Shown here in pieces: positions 62,801-64,000 of a stretch of DNA of 64,000 nt. The DNA lies in the NCBI GenBank assembly GCA_001771065.1, contig MESQ01000017.1, positions 1-64,000 of the forward strand, read 5' to 3'. The DNA is from Burkholderiales bacterium RIFOXYD12_FULL_59_19. GTDB lineage: Bacteria > Pseudomonadota > Gammaproteobacteria > Burkholderiales > Burkholderiaceae_C. Position 1 is the first letter of the stretch; each line of letters starts with the position of its first letter. The position numbers were made by a program, and so were the translations under genes. A model generated the notes under the pieces. That model was not told the DNA's origin. It ran no database searches and worked only from the letters and a program-made list of their open reading frames with translations.

Positions 62801-63433
62801 ACATTTGTCGACGTGACCGGCTACAGCCAACCGGTGACCATCGAGCACCGCATTGAGGATATGGCCGTGGTGCGCGAGGCGCAAATTAGTGGCGAGATCA
62901 CATTCACACGCGCCCTGACGCACGACTACCCGCTGACCAACCCGCCCACCAGTTTTGTGAGTAGCGCCCTGGTAGCGGGTGACCTCAAGAGCCGCGTGTC
63001 AGTGCTGTTTGACCAAAGCACCTGGAACGGCACCACCTGGCTTGACGTGCTGAGCGGCACCGCCGCCACTGGTACGTTTAACGACGTGCTGGCCCCGATT
63101 GTGGTGACCAACATGGGCGCGGTGTCTGAGCGCTGGGCACTGGTGTTTACCAACACAACCAGCTACAACGTGGTCGGTGAGCATGTGGGCGTGATCGCCA
63201 CGGGCAGCGTCAACGCAGACTGTGCCCCCATCAACCCGGCCACCAGCGTGCCCTATTTCACGGTGCCCGCACTGGGCTGGGGCCTGGGGTGGTCAACGGG
63301 CAACATCTTGCGCTTTAACACCGTGGGGGCAATGGCCCCTGTGTGGGTGGTGCGCACCATTCAGCAAGGGCCCAACACCGGCACCGAGCATTCATTCACT
63401 CTTTTGTCGCGCGGCGACGTAGATAGGGCTTAA
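59858..63433 (+). CDS. Large repetitive tail/baseplate protein
   Basis: 1191 aa, no signal peptide, beta-rich. Repeats of the form GxGxLxG...GTIDYxTGxVxLSxNxLP occur at least four times (around residues 315-370, 405-455, 500-560, 605-650), suggesting stacked beta-sandwich modules. A less GC-rich stretch lies at about 61560-62040. Comparable in size to siphovirus tail-hub or central tail proteins; exact function unknown. Confidence 0.62.
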   Translation: MPILSGDIKLVASQVMDDVIEGGGAPTANVIADGVSNAIFPDISELDRAGGRVNMRKLFVGVQTLDTDTYMGSNIIVAEPPADPNVSVTLFTTSDTFDRRGAAASRVESYLNRGPVWGGMLLEDHITGQGAIQLLQTKDTELPSVGQTLVLVQNEQTSGEYSQYIRTTAVEVIERTYYDGAGKAVICWVVTCTLSDALRYDFVGNPGNYSLASIPAACKVRDTVVADAGVYVGVSPLASAASLGAFTVAAESVFTQLVPSAQTESPITDVRTNGLSNALVATGDAVSQSLTMVFSTTTSMFVGGPIYPGSLSVVRSGITAVDSGGLLKVAGVEVGQVDYDNGILSLSTNPWGTSGGTHTVTFVPAAVPDLISDQRAIRVTVESRAMNYTFVMDDVPVARTLSISYLAQGRWYVLRDNGAGVLSGVSSAYGVGTINYTTGSVAITLGALPDVGSSIVVQSFSEVTTVRASNTTLLNNGHVYVPINSDGLISTEKGAKSYEPGTVSVTWNDGTARTATDAGTGLLAGDATGTIDYSTGVVLLSPNTLPAAGTMISVSHNLHDTAIAVGVTLAGGNLGATNITPGSISGDIPITFLYSVAGFNLIFNARTVTAKLTDDGVGNLLLDGAQAGSITYATGAIAMTAPTSLGNNDIAGPGGHQTGFWWRYSFSWTNLVAAYGAIRTATLGAVNGNISYANTASAANTVSVAVSQYFAKPLMVPNYTLKGVGFTLGTTRYQQLTDGTLVKDIDPLAGGGTPCGSVAGPSGIVTIGAWPADTPSLITNWRALIAPPSVGAQAPFTAFSSTFRTASSPLRPGSFSVLGTMQDGTTFNVTADTSGKIDGPRVKGRIDYQYGLVEMYFVNPAGDVALNMDLAFLTIPGLSTIPQDLVMLNSIRYNAVAYSYLPLDASLLGIDPVRLPSDGRVPIFRAGGFAVVGHTGKITATVSNAQVIDCARVRLSRVRVIGNNGGVINTGYTADLDAGLVTFVDVTGYSQPVTIEHRIEDMAVVREAQISGEITFTRALTHDYPLTNPPTSFVSSALVAGDLKSRVSVLFDQSTWNGTTWLDVLSGTAATGTFNDVLAPIVVTNMGAVSERWALVFTNTTSYNVVGEHVGVIATGSVNADCAPINPATSVPYFTVPALGWGLGWSTGNILRFNTVGAMAPVWVVRTIQQGPNTGTEHSFTLLSRGDVDRA

Positions 63434-63438
63434 ACACC

Positions 63439-64000
63439 ATGGCACATCCTGTTAAATACTTTGTCAACACCATGGAAGGTGCCCCCCAGTTGACCAATGA
63501 CTGGGGGTGTATCACGGCGCTGCTCGACGCGGTGCTGGTCAACGGCTTTAACCTCAAATCGATCAGCGGTATCACCAGTGCAGGGGGTGTGGCTACGGCC
63601 AGCATCACCCTGGGGCACTTTTACACCGTGGGGCAGGTGCTTGCGGTCGCGGGTGCTGACCAGGCCGAATACAACGGCGAGGTGCAGGTAACCGCCACCA
63701 CAGCCAACACGTTCAGCTACGCTATTACCGGCACGCCAGTGAGCCCGGCCACGGGTGCCAGCATCACGTCAAAAGTGGCACCGTTGGGCTGGGAGATTGC
63801 TTTTACGGGCATCAGCAAGCGTGCTTACCGCAGCCCGAATGTGCTGAGCAACCGACCCTATTTACGGGTGGACGATAGCCTTGACCCGGCGTACACCACC
63901 ACTTACGCAAAAAAAGCCAAGGTGACCATGGCACAGGGCATGAGCGACATTGACACCTTTGTGGGTGCTCGTGCGCCCTATGACAGTGCGAGCCCAAGCA
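63439..64000 (+). CDS. Tail protein, incomplete at window edge
   Basis: At least 187 aa from Met 63439 to the edge with no stop. Begins MAHPVKYFVNTMEGAPQL with TNDWGCITALLDAVLV, followed by beta-rich Thr/Ala/Val sequence (GITSAGGVATASITL, YNGEVQVTATT). Starts six bases after the large tail protein. Probably a further virion tail component. Confidence 0.7.
   Translation, partial: MAHPVKYFVNTMEGAPQLTNDWGCITALLDAVLVNGFNLKSISGITSAGGVATASITLGHFYTVGQVLAVAGADQAEYNGEVQVTATTANTFSYAITGTPVSPATGASITSKVAPLGWEIAFTGISKRAYRSPNVLSNRPYLRVDDSLDPAYTTTYAKKAKVTMAQGMSDIDTFVGARAPYDSASPS

Larger units (their letters stand above)
27126..64000. mobile_element. Mu-like (BcepMu-type) transposable prophage, left part
   Basis: At least 36.9 kb from the broken permease to the right edge, without a tyrosine integrase or tRNA target. 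Carries a DDE transposase with ATPase partner, a repressor, a Mor-type activator, gp16-like regulators, Mu-type head genes (I/Z, T, F, G), terminase, portal, a siphovirus-type tail with tape measure, a lysis set and a DGR. The left boundary is placed at a TG dinucleotide following the host reading frame and is approximate. Confidence 0.9.

Noticed and set aside
27126..64000. Second DGR variable repeat in other tail genes
   Set aside because: No other stretch resembling the ISGG...GVWTLNL...VGFRSA block was seen in the window; a remote target outside the window cannot be excluded.

Overview
The window looks like a chromosomal segment of a Burkholderiales bacterium, most like Comamonadaceae (Rhodoferax/Polaromonas-like). 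The basis is GC-rich protein-coding style, betaproteobacterial protein sequences and a BcepMu-type prophage. No rRNA, tRNA or CRISPR array was seen. The left 27 kb is host DNA; from about 27.13 kb to the right edge it is one Mu-like prophage whose right end lies outside the window.

Host part. 0-9.2 kb: a truncated cytosine deaminase, endonuclease III (nth), a PLP aminotransferase, an outer-membrane barrel protein, a large lipoprotein, a decayed IS200-type transposase and a PAS-GGDEF-hemerythrin signalling protein. 9.2-17.9 kb, minus strand: a tightly coupled run of seven genes. It encodes a periplasmic oxyanion-binding protein, a histidine kinase and a sigma-54 response regulator (AioXSR/ArxXSR-like architecture). 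It continues into a CDF metal exporter, an ATP-grasp ligase, an asparagine-synthetase-like amidotransferase and a DMT exporter. 18.3-25.5 kb, plus strand: a respiratory molybdoenzyme operon with ArrA-type active-site motifs (arrA, arrB, TorD-like chaperone, cytochrome c, nine-heme cytochrome c/cytochrome b fusion, mobB). The divergent intergenic region holds three copies of a GTTACC-N4-GGTAAC-type palindrome and a good -24/-12 promoter. Together these suggest oxyanion-controlled, sigma-54-dependent anaerobic respiration, most likely of arsenate. 25.6-27.1 kb: an ABC ATPase and an FtsX-type permease cut off by the prophage.

Prophage part. It has BcepMu/Mu-type genes in an unusual order. The lysis, packaging, portal and first head genes (endolysin, Rz/Rz1, gp25-27-like, a DNA adenine methyltransferase, terminase, portal, F, G) run leftward from 35.3 kb to the left end. 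A repressor with operator repeats sits at 38.5-39.2 kb. Early genes with the DDE transposase and its ATPase run rightward from 39.2 kb to a Mor-type late activator at 48.4 kb. The remaining head and tail genes (protease/scaffold, capsid, tail tube, tape measure, distal tail) follow. A 26-bp palindrome upstream of the leftward late operon has a close relative upstream of the rightward late operon, so the two late halves are probably controlled together.

The most notable system is a complete diversity-generating retroelement (DGR) in the tail operon at 56.3-59.5 kb. It has a C-type-lectin/FGE-like target protein with a variable repeat at its C-terminus, an Avd-like accessory gene, a template repeat and a DGR reverse transcriptase. 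Template and variable repeats align over 117 bp without gaps, with 13 mismatches that all fall on template adenines. The prophage therefore appears to diversify a tail-tip, probably receptor-binding, protein.
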